DNA of 64,000 bases from Piscicola geometra (lineage: Eukaryota > Annelida > Clitellata > Hirudinida > Piscicolidae), in assembly GCA_943735955.1 (NCBI GenBank), contig OX030960.1:3426233-3490232 (forward strand), given 5' to 3'. Below are positions 1-17,487 of this stretch, one piece after another. The notes under the pieces were generated by a model. It searched no databases, was not told where the DNA came from, and was given only the letters and a program-made list of their open reading frames with translations. Position 1 is the stretch's first letter. Each line of letters begins with the position of its first letter. Made by a program: the position numbers and the translations under genes.

Positions 1-3000
1 TCTGCAGAAAAGCTTGAAAATGTAGTCCTTAAAAAGATGAAGGTTGTGGGCGAGGAGTGGATGAAAGCAATAGAAAAGGGTGACAAAGATGCAGATCTCA
101 AATTTCTTTTATCTCCACCTCTTCTCACTGGTTAGTTAAAAAAAGTTTTTTATGTTTTATAAATTGACTGTTTAAAACATATTTTAAATATTACTATAAA
201 ATAAAAAATATTACTAAAATATAAATTTTCAGTTTCTTTTCATGCCATCAAAAACACTCGTCGCAAAATGGAAGATAGGCACGTATGCATGCAGTCTTTC
301 CACACCCTGTACCACCTCCAGGTTATTTTACTTTCCATCCACAACCCTACCACCAATCCATCCTTAACGATCCCACCAACTCATCCACAACCCTATACTC
401 ATCAATTTAAATTTATATACCAATATATATACCAATATATACCATCATCCAAACACATCCACCTCCCATCATCCAAACATATTCACCCACCATCCAAACA
501 CATCCACTCCCCATCATCCAAACACATCCACCCACCATCCAAACACATCCATCCACCATCCAAACACATCCACCCACCATCCAAACACATCCACCCATCA
601 TCCAAACACATCCACCCACCATCCAAACACATCCACTCATTTTCCAAACACATCCACCCACCATCCAAACACATCCACCCACCATCCAAACACATCCACC
701 CATCATCCAAACACATCCACCCACCATCCAAACACATCCACCCATCATCCAAACACATCCACCCACCATCCAAACACATCCACTCATTTTCCAAACACAT
801 CCACCCACCATCCAAACACATCCACTAACCCACCCATCATCCAAACACATCCCCCCATCATCATCCAAACACATCCACCCATCATCCACTAACCCACCCA
901 TCATCCAAACACATCCCCCCATCATCCAAACATATCCACCCATCATCCAACACATCCACTAACCCACCCATCATCTAAACACATCCCCCCATCATCATCC
1001 AAACACATCCACCCATCATCCACTAACCCACCCATCATCCAAACACATCCCCCCATCATTCAAACACATCCCCCCATCATCCAAACATATCCACCCACCA
1101 TCCAACACATCCACCAACCCACCATCCAACACATCCACACATCATCCAAACACATCCACCCATCATCCAAACACATCCCCCCATCATCCAAACACATCCA
1201 CCCATCATCCAACACATCCACCAACCCACCATCCAACACATCCACCAACCCACCATCCAACACATCCACCCATCATCCAAACACATCCACCCATCATCCA
1301 AACACATCCACCCATCATCCAAACACATCCACCCATCATCCAAACACTTCCACCCATCATCCAAACACATCCCCCCATCATCTAAACACATCCCCCCATC
1401 ATCCAAACATATCCACCCATCATCCAACACATCCACCAACCCACCATCCAACACATCCACCAACCCACAATCCAACTCATCCGCCCATCATCCAACACAT
1501 CCACCCATCATCCAAACTCATCCACCCACCATCCAACACATCCACCCATCATCCAAACGCATCCACCCATCATCCAACACATCCACCAACCCACCATCCA
1601 ACACATCCACCAACCCACCATCCAACACATCCACCCACCATCATCCAAACGCATCCACCCATCATCCAACACATCCACCAACCCACCATCCAACACATCC
1701 ACCAACCCATCATCCAAACACATCCACTCCCCATCATCCACCCATCATCCACCCATCACAGACAGATTACAAATTCTTTGCTGTATTCGATGGTCATGGT
1801 GGTGTGGAGGCTGCCAAATACGCTGCCATCCACCTCCCCTCTCATCTCGCCACATCTCTCCAAACTCCTTCCCACCAGCCCACTCTCGACAACCCAAGCA
1901 TTGGTTGGTTACATGGAATAATGATGAAGAGGTTTACGAGTGGAGATTTAAATTAACATTAAAATTATGTTAATAATTTTTAAATTAAATTAATAATCCA
2001 TTTATATTAATACCCCATAAAATAAATTAATATTAAAACTACATTAATAATCCATAAATTCATTTAACCTCTAACCCATCGTGAAATATTCACCTTCTAG
2101 GCTCGAGTGTGGATGGCGACAGGGCCGATGGTTTGGTGCCCAGGGCCCTCAAGGAGGCGTTCAGGAAGACAGACGAGAGGTTCTGTCAGAGGTGCAAGCT
2201 GCAGGTAGCTTTTGGAAATATTTGAGACATTAAATGCTTGAATTTATAACGTTAATCAAGCCTTTTGAAAATAATAATAACGATTAATTAATTAATTATT
2301 TATTTATTATAATAATGCTTATTAGTAGTCAGTTAAACTTTTATTCTAGCGTTTGTATTTCTTTAAAACCTCGTTTACCTCTTTTCTTTTAAATTATAAT
2401 AACAACAATAATAATAAAAATATAATAATAATAATAATACCCCCCTCTCCCCTCTCCCTCAGAGCAACAACAGTGGTTCGACAGGGGTGTGTTTGTTGGT
2501 GGGAAGAGGGGAGATGCACGTGGCGTGGGTGGGGGATTCGCAGGCGGTGTTGGTGAGGGATGGCAAGGCGGTGCAAGTGATGAATGCTCACAAGCCTGAG
2601 AGAGAGGTGAGGTGGATGGGTGTGTGCATTGGGGGGTGGGTAGGTGCGTGTAGAGATGAGTGGCTGAAGAGATGGATGAATGAGCGGGATGATGGGTATG
2701 TGGGTTGGTGGGTGGGTGTAGAGATGAGTGAGTGGGTTGGTGGGGTTGTGGGAATGGATGGGTTGTGCTGGTTAGTAGGTGGAAGAGAAGGTTTTGAGTT
2801 TGTTCATGTGTTGTCGGAATGATGAACAAGCGGTCACAGATATGATGACTATAAATCCTGTAACACACACATTACAATACATACATCAGCGTCACACCAC
2901 CACCACCAAACCAAATCGCCATCATCGACAAAAACCAGGATGAGAGAGAGCGCATAACAGCCCTGGGAGGCTCGGTGGATTACGTGGGAGCATGGAGGGT

Positions 3001-4788
3001 GAACGGGACTCTGTCCGTCTCTAGGGCCATTGGTGCGTATATACATTTTTTTGTTTGGTTTTTTGTTATAACTATTATCATAGTATTTGCATCGCTTAAC
3101 ATCGTTTGGTTTCGTAATATAACTTTTTTTAAATACAAATGGCACATCAATAACGTTCTTATACCACCACTACTACTGTCATCACCTTCATGCTACACCC
3201 CTACAACACACAACCACCCCTGCACACAACCAACACAACAGGCGACTTCTGCTTCAAACCGTGGATTTCTAGCGAAGCCGACTGCAACTCACTGCGCTTA
3301 CACCCGCTCGACCAGTACGTCGTTCTGGCTTGTGACGGCCTTTGGGACGTGATCTCCTTCGAAGACGTCGTCAAATACGTCGATGGTCATGTGGTAGTCG
3401 GCGGCAATGGCCGTTCGAGCGTCGCTGCTCACCTGGTGAAAGTTGCAAAGTAGGCGTTGTGGTGGTGGAAGGGTGGCTTGGGTGCGTTTGGAAGGTTTGT
3501 GATGGGTGAGGATAGGGGAATAAATAGAAAATATTTTGTTATTAAGTAGTATTAAAAGAATTTCTAGTCTCAAACCGAATAATTAATTGTTGTTTCAAGG
3601 ATATTACCATGACGATGGCATTGGTTTCACAGTGACACACTTAAAACTTGAACAGAGAGAAGGGAAGCCAGGACAACATCAGTGTGGTGGTGGTGTTCTT
3701 AGACGGGATGGAGGGAGTGGAAGGGAGCTATGGTGGTGTGGAAGAGGAGAGAGTGACAACGGAAGGAAAAGATTATGCTGGAAAGGGAAACAAACCTGAC
3801 AAGAATATAAAAGATGTCAACAACAGTAGTAGTGCTGATGATGATAGAAATAACAAGACGAATTTAAGTACAAACAGCGCTTCAAACTACAAAACGGAAA
3901 ACGAAAAAGATGGCGGTGGTGATGATAATGATTGCGATGACGTCACTGATTCGAGGCAGTCTTCCAGCACGGGGGACAGCAAGCGCAACTATTTGTGCGG
4001 CTCCGACGCCTCGAGTGGCGAGGTTGCGCGGTCAGTTTATGAAATGAATTTTTGAATATTTTTTATTCTTTTTATTATAATTATTCTGCAACAAATTGTT
4101 GTAAATTCTAATAGTTCTTTTTTTATTTTCGTCAATATTATTAGTATTTATTTGTTGTCATCGTCATTATAATTATTTTATTATTGCGTATTTCTGGGAC
4201 AGGGTTGGCAGGACGCGGGGAGGGAGGAGGTCGATGAAGGGCTCATCCAGCGAGGAGGACAAGGAAAACCTCTCCAACAACTCGCTCAACTTCCTCACCC
4301 TTTCAGGTCAATCGAGCGGGAAAAACTTCAAATCGCCGATGGTTTCAGATGACAATGAAGCAGCTGCTGCCGGTGGTGGTTGTATTAATCCTATAGATGA
4401 AATTCGACCCAGTCTTCAAACCGGGCCCGTTGCATCTCACAACACCTTCCACAAAGCAATGAGGCAGTTGTCTGCGCTGCCCAAGTCATTGGTGAAGCAG
4501 ACCAGCAGTGTCACGTCATCACTGCACCACCAGCAACAACAACATCCACAACAACAGGCGCCACTCTTCCTGTCACACCCGTTGAACCAGCAGCCACAAC
4601 AGGCACAACCACACTGCATCATGAAGGCCTCCATCAGCACCAAATCCTTGTGTCACGAAATGGCGTGCAAACAGCAGGTGAGGATGTTCGAGGGCGGCAA
4701 GGAGAAGTGGACTGTTGCCGTGGAAACAGCGGAAGATCTAGACGCCATTTTTAAAGATGGCGATAACATGGTGAGAGCCAATTGGTGA
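1..4788 (+). CDS. PPM1E/PPM1F-type PP2C Ser/Thr phosphatase, 3' part of gene
   Basis: Metal-dependent (Mg/Mn) protein phosphatase of the PPM1E/PPM1F (POPX/CaMKP) branch, which in vertebrates acts on CaM kinases and PAK. Exons: 1-130, 233-321, 1762-1903, 2101-2204, 2463-2606, 2939-3032, 3242-3449, 3656-4030, 4203-4788. They join in phase into 623 residues plus TGA; the 5' end lies outside the window. Motifs seen, in order: [20 protein letters not shown] (metal-binding Asp), [37 protein letters not shown] (metal-binding Asp) and [13 protein letters not shown] (last metal-binding Asp). After the catalytic core comes a long polar tail of about 300 residues, rich in Ser/Asn/Asp and then in Gln, which I could not match. 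Family assignment is firm from the WRVNG and MEDRH blocks. Choosing between PPM1E and PPM1F needs a tree. The last exon could instead splice on at the GTGAG at 4771. Confidence 0.9.
322..1761 (+). repeat. C/A-rich minisatellite filling PPM1 intron
   Basis: From about 430 to 1758 the intron is almost entirely a tandem array built from CATCC-type words. The main unit is about 21 bp (CCAAACACATCCACCCACCAT), mixed with shorter 15 and 18 bp variants in higher-order patterns. The + strand is nearly free of G. Long open frames in both directions here are artefacts of the repeat. The array runs right up to the acceptor at 1760-1761, so it supplies the pyrimidine-rich tract of that splice site. Confidence 0.93.
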
Positions 4789-6682
4789 TGATTTGAGATT
4801 TTAAGAAAGAGAAATCAGAGATTTAGATTTAGAAGAAATATATTTTTACAAAGCTCTTGCTCCGAAGCTACATTAAATAATCTCATTGCAGGGGTTGAAA
4901 TTTCTTTCATGTTTTATTAACCATTTATTGTAAGATCCTGCTAATATTTAATCTTGTTTGTATTTTTCAGTTTTCTATTCAAGTTGTAGTCTTTAGTGAA
5001 AACTTTCAGAAGATATAAAAATAATACATTATTTTCATTTATATGCCAAAAAATATCAGCATGAATAACCCACCGTGAATGAATATTTTCATTAATTCGT
5101 GAGAAACTTTGTCACGCTTTCTTCCAGCTGAGCAATTATTTATTTCGCAACTTTCTAAATGTCCTGTAGTTTTTCAGTTACTCCAAAATCATACCATAGA
5201 CAAGTTTTGCATTCAAATCACGCATATAAATATTTTCGCAAAAGTTGATTTTTAATTCTTGAAATTGTGTTTGAATACTTTTTCTTATCGTGGGCTCACA
5301 TTATTTATTTAGTTTACTCAGCCCCAAGTTGACTCCTGGAGCTGGCAATAAACTAATCATCATCATCACCATCATCTTCTTTCATCATCATCACCATCTT
5401 CATCATAATCATCATCTGGCAAAGCACTATTGATCATTAAAAAGACACTTGAAGCTTCACCACTTCTCACATGGCCACTCAGAAGGAATCAATTGAATTT
5501 CATTTTTGTTTTTTTTTCGTTTTAAATGTATAAGAATGAGATTCTTTCTAGTGTTTTTCATTATACCATTATGCTCTCTTTTATCTAAGAAAATATTGTT
5601 CACTCTTTTAGTGTTGCTTATCTAAGAAATAACGTTTTCATTTCATCAATTTTTTCTACTTTTTTAGTGGGTATTTTTAAGAGGAGGAGGTGTTACTGAA
5701 TTCTCATTCAAGCTCTTCATTACACTTTTCATACTCGACTTAAAATGCCTAGTAGTATAAATATTTGTTCGTTTTTATTTTAACTTGTATCATATATTTC
5801 ATTCTATTTTTCCAAAGCTGTTACCCCTATTTATTGATAGTTCAGTATTTAAAATGGGATATTCCACGCCAATAATTCATAAGCAGCCTTCAGTACAACT
5901 TCATATCAGGTAACTGGATTTGTAACACGTTCCAAATAAATGTATAAAAAAAAGTGTTACCCCAATAATTTATAACTAGATACAATTCGATAAGTTTATT
6001 TTATCACCATAGACATTCTAGTTGTTAAAATTTTACTTTAGGAAATAAACCACCGCAGATGAAGTTGCTCTAGTCTTTTGATCTGTTCCAGAAAAGCGCC
6101 AACTATTTGATTAACAAAACTTATTTTTGAAATGACTGCTCTGAGTGATTGGTTGTGACAAAATCTCTCAAAAAACTCTCTGAAAATAGAGCATGGTTCT
6201 GTTTTTCGTTATGCAAATTTGTAAAAGCTGTCAAACCTTTTGACTCAAGTTTTTTACGCTGTACGTTTTAAGGAAGGAGTGTTTTTATAGAAATAGTTAA
6301 GTTTTGACATTTATGTATTTCCTGATTGACCTAATTTTATTTTGAACTTATTTTTGTTCAAAGATTTCAGAACTAAATTTTTAAACAGCTTGTGTATTTA
6401 GTGTTTTTGATGATTAATTTCATTGTTTTTCGGAGAATTATCCCAAATAAATCGTTTAAAAATAATTTATAATTTATTGAATTTCAGAATTATGTAGAAA
6501 AACAAAATAAAGTAATATAAGTTTAATAGGATAAAAGTTGTCACCAGTTACACTATGGTTAAAAACTAAAGACTTACAGCAAAGACTAAAACTGAAATTA
6601 ATTGAATTTGAAGAAAATATTTTAAAAATAAATAAGCTAGTAAATTTAATTTTATTCAAAAATTTAATATTTTTTATTTAAA
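4789..6682. other. Spacer between PPM1 and Fos genes
   Basis: AT-rich sequence with no open frame worth calling. An AATAAA at about 5347, followed by CAT/ATC-rich sequence, is the best candidate poly(A) signal for the phosphatase mRNA. The distal part (about 6300-6682) is probably promoter and 5' UTR of the Fos gene. I could not pick out a convincing CRE or serum response element. Confidence 0.5.
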
Positions 6683-9295
6683 ATGAAAAGAGCTTACAAC
6701 GACGATACCGCTTCAAATGATGGCCGTGATTTTGACTACAGCAAATCCAGTCAGAGTAGTGTAACAATGCAGGCCACCCAGGCTACTGAGGCAGAAAGTT
6801 CCTTCTCAGTTCTCGATTACTCGGCCACTTCTCCTGACCACAGCAGCACTGACTCTGGTTCGCTGGTCACTGGCAGGTCTTCCAGCTACTCCAAGCAATC
6901 CTTCAGCAACAACAGAAACAACTTTAATCCAAAGGTAAATTTTGAAAATATTTTTTCTTAAATGACTTTTATAATTGACTTCTAACCTCTATTTATGCAG
7001 TGTTTAGAAGATGAAGAAAGGAAAAAAATAAGACGAGAAAGAAACAAAATGGCAGCAGCAAAATGTCGACAAAAAAGAGTTGATCAAACAAACATGCTGC
7101 TCGAGGTTTGTCAAATTTAACCATTTTTTATTCTCTATGATTTTTCATCCAACATAATATATAATAATAGTTCATTTCAAATTTTCTTTAATCCCAGGAA
7201 ACTCAGAAGCTGGAGTGCCAACAGAAGTTGTTGAAGGAGGACATTCGCAACTTTGAGAAGCAGAAAGATGAGTTGGAGTTCATCATGCAGTCGCATCTGA
7301 TCCACTGCCAGATGAAGACCACCACCACCACCAACAACAACAACATCACTCCCAACAGTAACCACAACACTAACGACACCAACAACATCAATATCAACAA
7401 CAACAACAACAACCTTAATGCCAGTGTAGAGAACAACAATTTCATGCAAAATCACCACTTGAACACTGACTTCTCGAGGAGTGTAAGCAATAGCATGCCA
7501 AAGATTCAGGAAGGAGGCAACAATGCTGGGTTGGTCGACACTGCCTCCCCCAATGATCTACAGAACACTCCACTAATCCTCAAATCCGAAAATGGAAGAC
7601 AATACCTCGTCACATGCAACACACAACAACAACTGAAACAGCAACATCAACAATTGCAGCAACAACAACAACAACTACACATCCACATGCAACAGCAACA
7701 ACAACAGCAACAACAAATACAAAATTTTGAGAATCTCCAACAAAAACTACAATCTTCTACACTCACCTCCTCCAACACACACATCAAACAAGAGGAATAT
7801 GACCAGAACAAAGGAAGCGTGGATGCCGAGACATGGAAGGCAATCCAAGAGAACAACACGCAAACAACTACCACCAGTGAAGTCAAAAGCCACACAATGA
7901 ACGTCATCCGACCTAACCAACTACCCTCCATCGCACGACTTCCCTTCATCTACAACAACATGCCCTACAACAACAACAACAACAACACTGTCCCGTCTCT
8001 CAACACTCCGTACATGGCTATAGGCCTTGATTCCCTAATGGAGGGCTCAGGTGGACAACTGGAAAAACATTTAAACATAATTAACATTTAATCATCAAAA
8101 TAATTCATAACTTATTCAAATCTTGCTTGTATTTAAAAAAATAAATTTCAGATAATTATTAATTACTTATCATTCATTTAATCATTAACTATCAATAATG
8201 TAGTTATTCTTTTACTATGATTAATCAAATTATTAATAAAATTATTAATCAATAAATAAAATTTATAATTAAATTATTAATTAAAGTAACTACCATCCTC
8301 TTCCTCCGCGATTGGCAGGCTTAACTCCGGTCTCAGAGGGCCTGCCCTACCAAGGCGGCAAGGCCTCCCACGTCCTCATCACACCCGTCGTCGCCTTCCC
8401 CCCTGACATCACCACCACCACCACCACCACTAATAGTATCACCAATAATATCAATAATAATAATAGTAGTTTTAACAATAATAATATTAATAATAATAAT
8501 CATAATAATGCCAATAATGCTAATAATCATAATAATGCCAATAATGCTAATAATCATAATAATGCCAATAATGCTAATAATCATAATAATGCCAATAATG
8601 CTAATAATCATAATAATGCCAATAATGCTAATAATAATAATACTTATAGTAATAATAACAATGATAATAGTAATGATAGTAGTAGTACCCATTATGGCGG
8701 GGGTGTAAACAGTTTGAAGACTAACAGCAAGTCATTAGAATGCAATAGCAGTGACGACAAAGTGAATTCTAATATTACAACAACAACAAACTATGACGTT
8801 GGAGATGGTGATGATGATGATCGTGGGATGGGCAAGAAAGTCTTTGATGACGTCATGGGTGGACGTGAGGGGGGTGCAGGAGAGGGAGGGGTGGTGGTTG
8901 GAGAAGGGGGTGATGTGGGTTCCGGGGTAGGTTTGAGCAAGCTTGATGATGGTTCTGTTGAAAAAGATGGCGATGATGATAATGATGGCGAAGGTGATGC
9001 TGATGGTGATGATGAAATTATTAAGGGGAGTGGGGATGGAGAGAAGAAAAGAGGGGAGGACAAAGAGAGTGATGGAAGAGATGGCAGTAAGGGTGGTGGA
9101 GTGGCTGTCGCTTCTAAAGTCGATGATAATAACAACAATAACTACAACAACAACAATAACAACAAAAACAACAATAACTACAACAACAACAATAACTACA
9201 ACAACAACAATAACTACAACAACAACAGCAATAATAATAAAGTAATAGAAACTAAACCACCTGAATCATCAACAACATCATCATCATCAGCATGA
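6683..9295 (+). CDS. Fos: Fos-family bZIP transcription factor (kayak/c-Fos type)
   Basis: Nuclear AP-1 subunit expected to pair with Jun. Exons: 6683-6934, 7001-7105, 7198-8050 and 8319-9295, giving 728 residues. The basic region reads [17 protein letters not shown], and the zipper ends in [10 protein letters not shown], matching Fos (KLEFILAAH) rather than ATF3/JDP2. The 105 bp exon carrying the basic region, followed by an intron early in the zipper, mirrors vertebrate Fos genes (108 bp exon). The ATG has an in-frame TAA just upstream at 6665. The tail is poly-Asn, poly-Gln and poly-Thr. The last splice is inferred: donor TCAG|GTGGAC at 8051, acceptor after CATCCTCTTCCTCCGCGATTGGCAG, exactly in phase; the new exon has an [12 protein letters not shown] stretch like the LCTPVVTCTP of vertebrate Fos. 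Without it the protein stops at 8091 (416 residues). Confidence 0.9.
8505..8640 (+). repeat. 24-bp tandem repeat inside Fos last exon
   Basis: About five near-perfect copies of a 24 bp unit (AATAATGCTAATAATCATAA plus TGCC) lie in frame and code for Asn-Ala-Asn-His blocks. Because 24 is a multiple of three, copy number can change without breaking the frame. Further AAC/AAT runs at 9125-9240 code for more poly-Asn near the C-terminus. Confidence 0.88.
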
Positions 9296-12850
<3,555 letters not shown>

Positions 12851-12859
12851 TAATTGTTG

Positions 12860-13640
12860 TCTATTTTATTAGTGGACTACAATTGCTGACATCGTAGAGT
12901 TTTCCACACTTTTTTCTCACAAGCATCTTTCGGTGAATAAAGCAAGGGAAAGACTGAAATTAGGAAGCTACAATTTTTATTCTGGCAATAAGTCCTGGCT
13001 GCTGCCTCATCTGTGCATACACCAACACATTTGTTCGAATCAATGTTGTTTGTGATGAAATAATCATTCAAAACGTTGAAAGTTTTATCACTTGTTGTCT
13101 GCTGAAGTAGTTCCAGGTAAAAGTAATGTCACCACTTTCTTTAAAGCGATTAGAAGAATAGAAGAATAGTAAAACAAGAAGAATATTCCTGTTGGAAGGA
13201 TTTGTGGATTCGTCAAACTGAATGACAAAATACTTCTGCACTTTTTCATTAAGATGTGTTTTATATTCTCTGCCATTCGGTCATTTCTTTTTGCATCTTT
13301 GACATTTAATTGTTTACCGTCTCGCCTCTCATTTCTCGACATACATCTTGCTCATGTTGAAGGATCATGTCTTTTCCAATCATAAAAGGCTTTCTGATCT
13401 TTTGCAATGCGAAGTGAAACCAAAAAAGATGTGATGCAGCAACGTTAATCTTAGAGATTTTTCCAATCTGCATCTGTTGATACTCCATTTCTTTTTGTTT
13501 TCTTCGTAATTAGGATGAATCGAATGTAGATGACACGCTAGTTTTGAAATGCTTCATTGCCTCATTACTCAGCATTACTCCACAAATAATGCACAAAGAT
13601 TCGTCTCTTGAAGAGACAAAGCCGTGATTTAAACTCGCTG
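12860..13640 (-). mobile_element. Decayed hAT transposase, ZBED5/SCAND3-like
   Basis: Reading the - strand downward from 13640, fragments match one family in order: CIICGVMLSNEAMK (BED-type zinc finger region), KINVAASHLFWFHFALQKIR followed by DVCREMRGE, then MAENIKHI, then KCVGVCTDEAA (the CVGVCTDGAAAM block). Internal stops and frameshifts separate these blocks, so the element is dead. The C-terminal dimerisation part is not visible. No terminal inverted repeats were found by eye. Confidence 0.8.
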
Positions 13641-15857
13641 GATTATATTTTCGTATCAGTTGACGCTACTTTAACTTGCATGAATTGTTCACAATGGTGA
13701 CAGGGTCTTAATTATCGTTTTCTTCTTCGGATTCACTTTTTCTATGCTCTTCAGCTGACCACAACCTTAAGGAACACTGCATTATAATATAATTTATATC
13801 ATCGCAGAAATTAGATGTAAGTGAGAGAACCCGCCCTGGGAGTTGAGGTGGTTCATTCCGGAAATTAATATATATCAAGAAAATTTGGTTGTTAATTATA
13901 GAATAAATTATAGGAAGAATAAAAAAGCCTACAATTCACACAGATTAATTCCCGCGCGTTTGTTTTGGGAACCATGAACTGAGTGAGAAGGCAGTGTTGT
14001 ATGACTTTAAATAATTTCTAAAGCCTGGAATAATGAAATTTCACGACATGGAATTTTTACTTTGTAGCTCTATTCGAAAAAGTTAATTGAATTTTCAAAA
14101 AATACTGTTATTTATAATAACTTCCAAAAGTTTGTCTAAATAATTCAACTTTAAAAAAGATTTTTTGACTTCAAAGAATTATTTATGCTCTTTTTTCTTC
14201 TCCTAAGTGAGCGCATATGCATATAAAGGGAAGTTGCCTCACTTGCGGAGGCTTCATTGCTACCACAAATAAGAGTTGCGTGGTGCTTTTCGCAAAATCG
14301 CCTTCTGTAAATGAGGCTTTGCTGAAAAAAAGTACCCACTCTCTTTAATTTATTTTCAGTTTTTAAATTCGAATTTTGAGTGTAAATGCGTAAAAAAAAC
14401 TTTTTTGTTAAAGTTCAAGACCTAAAAAAATATTAATTTCTGTTTTAGTCGTTTTCCAAAAAAATATTTGTAAACTACAAAATGGACTAAGAAAATGAAA
14501 ATCTAAAAAAACCTATTAAACTTCTGTTTTTGAAATTCACCGAAATACATTTTTGAAAAAAAGATAAAAACTTGAAAAATACATGCTCAAAGTTCATTCA
14601 GTTAAAAGCTGTTGGAACCTATGCTTGAGAGTGGCTTGGAGACGAGAAAAGAAGAAGTAAAAAACGGAATGCAGTAGAAGTATTTTTGAAGTTATTTTAT
14701 ACTACGGTTTACCTTTAGTTTGAAGTGAGTTTTAAGTCAATTAATATTTTTTAATGATGACATTTTTATAATATATATTCAAAAAAGTTTCATTTACCCG
14801 AATTTATACCATGCTTCAAAACTGTTCGACTTCTTTACCAGCCGACAACCTTTGTTTTAAAACCCAAATTATCATTTACCCGTTATTGATCAATCATCCA
14901 TAGTTCAGCCTTCCTTCATGCACCAACCTCCATCCATCATTCCGCCTTCATCCACACTTTATCCTTCCGCCTTTATTTCTTTAAAAACTTTTCTCGAGTA
15001 AAATCCAAAAATACTTAACCAGAATTCACCACTGTCATACCACAGTCACATTTTTAAGCTCAGACACGTTTGAAAAAAGACACACATTTTGCGAAAATTA
15101 AATTAAAAATTCACCTCCATGCGCTTACAATTTCCTCTACATACCAGCAACCTCTATGCCCTAATTATATAATCTTTTTTAAAGTTTTTTTTTGAAAAAG
15201 CACAGTTTTATGCTGAAACATGCGTTGCACAAATCCCTGTGAGTGCCGGCCAGCTGCATCTGATGATTTGTAAAAGCTTCATGTTTGCCTTTGAGATGGT
15301 TCGGAGATGAAGATTTTAGTGTGAAGATGGTTGAGATTATGAATGGGAATGATAGTGTTGATGATGAGAAAGATGAAGGCGATGGTAATAATGAGAAAGA
15401 TGATATAGAATATGAAGATTAAAAATAAAAGATACTATTTTAGGTTGAATTATTCATGAGTTGTTTTGAATAATTTGTTATTTTAATTCTTTTAATATTC
15501 TGTCGAAATAGTTTTTTAGAATTTTTTTTGCATTAGACTAAATGAAAGACGAATAAGTGTGTGATGTTAAGGGAATGAATTCACCTAAATAAAGAGCATC
15601 ATCAAAACTTTAAAAAACAGTTTTTTTCTTTTTTTAACTCCAAACCGTGATGTTACATATGTTCGCGCAAAAAACCAAAACCATAAAACAAATAAGATCA
15701 CATAGGTCTGGCCAGAAAAAGTAATTAATTAAAAAACCATCTTCTAGGAAAATAAAAAAGAAGTAAATCAACTTTTGGTTGTGGAGTTTGTTTACGCGTC
15801 ACCATGGAATCTCCCTATAATCGAAACCTGCCTACACGTTTCTACACACATTCATAC
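13641..15857. other. AT-rich spacer
   Basis: No gene recognised. The sequence around 13740-13800 (CCACAACCTTAAGGAACACT) recurs in diverged form at about 25570-25600, suggesting that the transposon fossil extends this far and has a second copy there. Confidence 0.45.
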
Positions 15858-16222
<365 letters not shown>

Positions 16223-17487
16223 CATAAAGAAACTACCACACACACGCGCGAAACAGCCAGTTTTCAGAACTGGTTGATATGTGACTCGAAAAAGCATTAA
16301 GGCCACATTTCAAAGTAAGGAGGAGAAGATATGCGAGACAGTTGTTGACAGTGGGACTTCTGCATCTCAAATATTCTCTGGTATATTGCTGCTGTGTTTG
16401 AAGGTCAGAGAGCAATTACAAGTGTTTTTGTAGAATATTTATATAGTTTTTAGATGACTTTAATTGAAAAAAAAAAGATAAAAATAAATAAAAATATAAA
16501 AGTTAACATTTTTCAAGTATTTTTTGAAGTAAAACAAAAGAGTAAAACAAAAAAACAAAGCTGAATTGAAGGAGTGAGAGTGGCAAACGAGGCCTATTCA
16601 CGCCAGAATTCAAAATTACAAGATCAAAAAGGCGAGCGAACACAACGAAGAAAAGCTTCATTTGGAAGCAATGCAGTCCTAATGAGGGGCATAACAACGG
16701 CGCAGTTGATGCGATGGTCGCTTACACGTCACAGTGGCACTTGGAAGACGTTTATAGCGATACACATAGACGTGCGAAGCATAAAAAGACATACAGGTTA
16801 TACAATATGCATGGCCCTCGCATATAGAAGACAATGACAACTTTACGACGCCATACACCGCATTAAACACATGCTAGGCGTTTACGAGCCATTTGCCAAA
16901 AATTATTGAAACAATAGCCACTGATCGCACTTCTAAAAAGGAATAATGCGCCTGGAATAGGAAAGCATGCGGAGAAAATGAAACCGCCTATGGCGTTTGA
17001 AGAGAGAAAAAAATACTGATTTTGCGGTGATTTTTATTTCTCGTGAATGAATAGAGGCGTTATGGATGGATGTTTATGTCTTGGACTTCCTCAATTAAGT
17101 CAACGCCTAAGTGCTTATCAGCGATACTCTTTAATACTTCCGTTTGAAGGGAATTTAAAAGGTTTTGGCTAATCCAATAAATATGTAAAGTTAAGAAATT
17201 TTTTAAAAAATATCTTGGGAATATTCCAGTTCTGCTAATTTTATTACAAAAGAATGTTTGAAACATGATATGAAATACCTATTTTTATAAATTATACCCA
17301 CTTTATCGATTATGAAATTTATTTAGCTCTAGTCTCCGAAAAATTTAGTACCTTTATTTGAAATTATTTTTTAGTTTAAATAAAAATAAAAGTATAAGTA
17401 CAAATATTTTCTTATTTCACAAAAAATTACTTAAAATAAGGTCAACGCAATTAAGCAGAAAACGTTTAAAAGTTTTAAAAGATTGAA
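16223..17487. other. Spacer, nothing recognised
   Basis: AT-rich sequence with a slightly GC-richer patch at about 16570-16900 that has a short open frame (starting near 16574). The translation resembled nothing I know, and no splice context supports it. Confidence 0.4.

Noticed and set aside
268..1752. Long open frames in both directions (Lys-His-Ile-His and Cys-Trp-Met repeats)
   Set aside because: Direct products of the CATCC minisatellite in an intron; only the first bases up to 321 are exon.
430..1758. CRISPR-like array
   Set aside because: Units are contiguous tandem repeats with no unique spacers, in an animal intron.
8333..8692. Antisense Ile-rich open frame across Fos last exon
   Set aside because: Mirror of the AAT/CAT repeat; the sense frame splices in phase and is the real one.
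16574..16837. 87-codon + strand open frame in a GC-richer patch
   Set aside because: No similarity recognised and no supporting exons.
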